Translations under genes and position numbers: made by a program | Part shown: piece by piece, positions 62,135 through 64,000 of the stretch | Layout of the letters: every line of letters begins with the position of its first letter | How positions within the stretch are numbered: position 1 is the first letter of the stretch | DNA from: Dermatophagoides farinae | Taxonomy: Eukaryota > Arthropoda > Arachnida > Sarcoptiformes > Pyroglyphidae | Length of the DNA: 64,000 bases | Assembly (NCBI RefSeq): GCF_024713945.1 | Contig: NC_134683.1 | Span: forward strand, 4,341,501 to 4,405,500 | Direction: 5' to 3' | The notes under the pieces: model-generated | The model's database searches: none | What the model saw: the letters and a program-made list of their open reading frames with translations, nothing else | What the model was told of the DNA's origin: nothing

Positions 62135-64000
62135 ATGGAAACATCAGCTGAACGTATTCGACAAGCAGTTCGTGATGGTTATCTGGATATATTACGTAAT
62201 GCAACACGTAAAGAATGTAATCATCAAGATGATGATGGTATGACAGCAACACATTGGGCAGCATATAGTGGACAATTGAATGCATTAAGAATAATTGTCG
62301 GTAGAGGGTTAGTTTTTGTTTTTTTTGTCTGTTGATTTTTGAAAATTAAATTCAAATTTTTTTTTTTTTTTTTAGTGGCGATCCAGAAAAATGTGATTAT
62401 TTTGGCAATACATCATTACATTGGGCTGCACAGAATGGCCATTTGAAATGTGTATCATTTCTAATATCATTCGGTGTGAATCTATGGTCAATGGATAATG
62501 AATATCATATGGCTAAAGAAGTGGCAGCATTGAATAATCGTGATAAAATTGTCCAATTAATTGATCATGTTGTTGCACAACAAAGTGCATTGAATTCCAA
62601 GACTGTCATAAAATTAAAGGAAAAAGCACGTTTGGAAGCGGAAAAACGGATAAAATTATTTCGAAAAATGCAACAAAAAACCATACGACAAGCGGAAAAA
62701 GATGAACGTAAAAGAGTGGAAAAAAATTTAATGAAAAAAAATTTTTGCCTCATCAATACAACAATGGCCGGTTCGACAACAATCATTGATAATGATCAAC
62801 AGGCTGATGAATTATTCAATATTTATGATACATTGGATAAAGCGGCAAAAAATGGCCAACATTCTAACAACAATAATAATGTTTTACCAAAATTTTCCGA
62901 TCTTGTCAATGGTAATGGTGGTGGTGGTGGCGGTGGAAACGGAAAAACATCCATTACAAAAATGCCAAAAATTCTATCAAATGTCACACGTAAAGTACGT
63001 ATGACAAAAAAACATGATGATAATGACCATGATAATAATTCCATCGATACGATAAAATCAACAACGACCACCACAGCGAAAAAAGGAACATGTCGTTCAA
63101 TACAATCAATGATGATGATTGGTATACGTCGTGATGATCATATTGTTTATGTTCCGAAATTTAATTCATTAAGTGTAAATGATTTAGTTGCAGCAGCAGC
63201 AGCAACTAGAAGTGAATCTAAGAAAAAAGATTCCACTGATGATGATGATTCATCTTCAAACAACAATGGTATTGGTTCAAGATTACCATTAAAAAATGTT
63301 TTCGATTTTCAATTACAGCAACAGCAAGAGAAGCCAGAAAGATCAACTACGAATAATAAATTGACAAGTACATTCAATAGAAATCATATCAAGACAACGT
63401 TGAAAAATAAATTATTCCGTATGAATAAATTGGCCAACAACAACAACAACTCAACAACATCGAAAACGAAACTGATTCGTACAAGATCGGAACCAGATTT
63501 TCTTCAAATTGATTCGTTGTATAATAAAATGAATGATGATCATGAAGATGATGATAAAAAAATCAATATGGAAACAAGCAGTATATTTGAAAGACCAGGA
63601 TTTGGATCGGTTGCATTTCGTGGAAAATTTACACCTGATTTATTGTTTTCAACAACATCCAATCGATATTATAATCAACATTCAGATGTGGATGATGACG
63701 ATGTTGAAGATGATAAAGAATCCAAAGATTCAGGTCAAGATCATAATAGCAATGATGATGATGATGATGATGACGATAATAGTAGTTTGATAAAAAATAA
63801 TCATCAAATAATATGGCAAGAACGTGACAATAGTTTAACAAGTGATAGTATTGGTAGTGCTGGAAGTCTTTTATTGAATTATTCCGATATTATTGATCAT
63901 CATTCAGATTTTGTTGTTATCGGCGGTGACGATGATGATGGTGATGATGGAACTAAAAATGAAAAACCAACAAAAACAACAACAACTACTACTACAACAA
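62135..64000 (+). CDS. USH1G: SANS/USH1G (or ANKS4B) ankyrin scaffold, 5' part
   Basis: Partial, runs off the right edge. Exon 1 is 62135-62307, then a 68-nt intron, and exon 2 is 62376 to the end with no stop. Ankyrin repeats occupy about 1-130 ([79 protein letters not shown]). A charged helix follows ([20 protein letters not shown]...ERKRVEKN), exactly as in SANS/ANKS4B. A long Asn/Asp/Ser-rich central region contains [18 protein letters not shown], resembling the USH1G 'SIFNRPGFGN' block. A SAM domain and PDZ ligand would be expected beyond the window. SANS anchors the Usher complex (myosin VIIa, harmonin) at stereocilia; ANKS4B does the same in gut microvilli. Which of the two it is cannot be told from this part. 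Confidence 0.9.

Overview
This is an intron-containing, AT-rich animal nuclear genome window. It is crowded with short ATG/CAT, CA/TG, AG and poly-A/T simple repeats, and its introns are very small (mostly 53-85 nt, GT...AG). The gene set is arthropod: a dimmed-type bHLH factor, an allatostatin-C/somatostatin-type receptor and ecdysoneless. A secreted tandem protein that resembles mite group 7 allergens points to an astigmatid mite, probably close to Dermatophagoides. That species-level guess is inference. No bacterial, viral or transposon gene was recognised.

Layout. 1-5.5 kb: the 5' part of C2CD5 (-), WIPI2/ATG18 (+) and NPL4 (-). 5.7-10.4 kb: arfaptin (+), an allatostatin-C-type GPCR (+) and dimmed/MIST1 (+). 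10.6-16.3 kb: TFIIH p44 (-), a mitochondrial enoyl-CoA isomerase (+), CDC6 (+) and a saccharopine dehydrogenase-like oxidoreductase (+). 16.6-22.9 kb: epsin (-), NUBP2 (+) and acetyl-CoA acetyltransferase (-). 24.5-29.1 kb: a PDCD7-like coiled-coil protein (-), the mitoribosomal peptidyl-tRNA hydrolase ICT1/MRPL58 (+), ecdysoneless (-) and ARL4 (-). 32.3-38.3 kb: an island of three secreted proteins, namely a large two-module group-7-like proprotein (+) and two paralogous small helical secreted proteins (-). 40.4-44.3 kb: FOXK (-). 49.8-56.7 kb: a full-size ABCG transporter followed after 129 bp by a calcium-independent phospholipase A2 (+). 62.1 kb to the end: the 5' part of a SANS/USH1G (or ANKS4B) ankyrin scaffold (+). 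Long gaps (29.1-32.3, 44.3-49.8 and 56.7-62.1 kb) hold mostly simple repeats.

Neighbouring genes are largely unrelated housekeeping loci, packed head-to-head (NPL4/arfaptin, p44/isomerase, PDCD7-like/ICT1) or tail-to-tail. ICT1 and ecdysoneless stop codons are only 3 bp apart. The most unusual items are: (i) the full-length NBD-TMD-NBD-TMD ABCG protein, whose two halves carry an intron at the same position and phase; (ii) the tandem group-7-like proprotein with a dibasic cleavage site between its modules; (iii) the adjacent pair of secreted paralogues of unknown function; and (iv) an NPL4 that appears to lack the N-terminal ubiquitin-like domain.

Exon boundaries were read by eye from splice consensus, reading-frame continuity and remembered family sequences. 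No database search was run.
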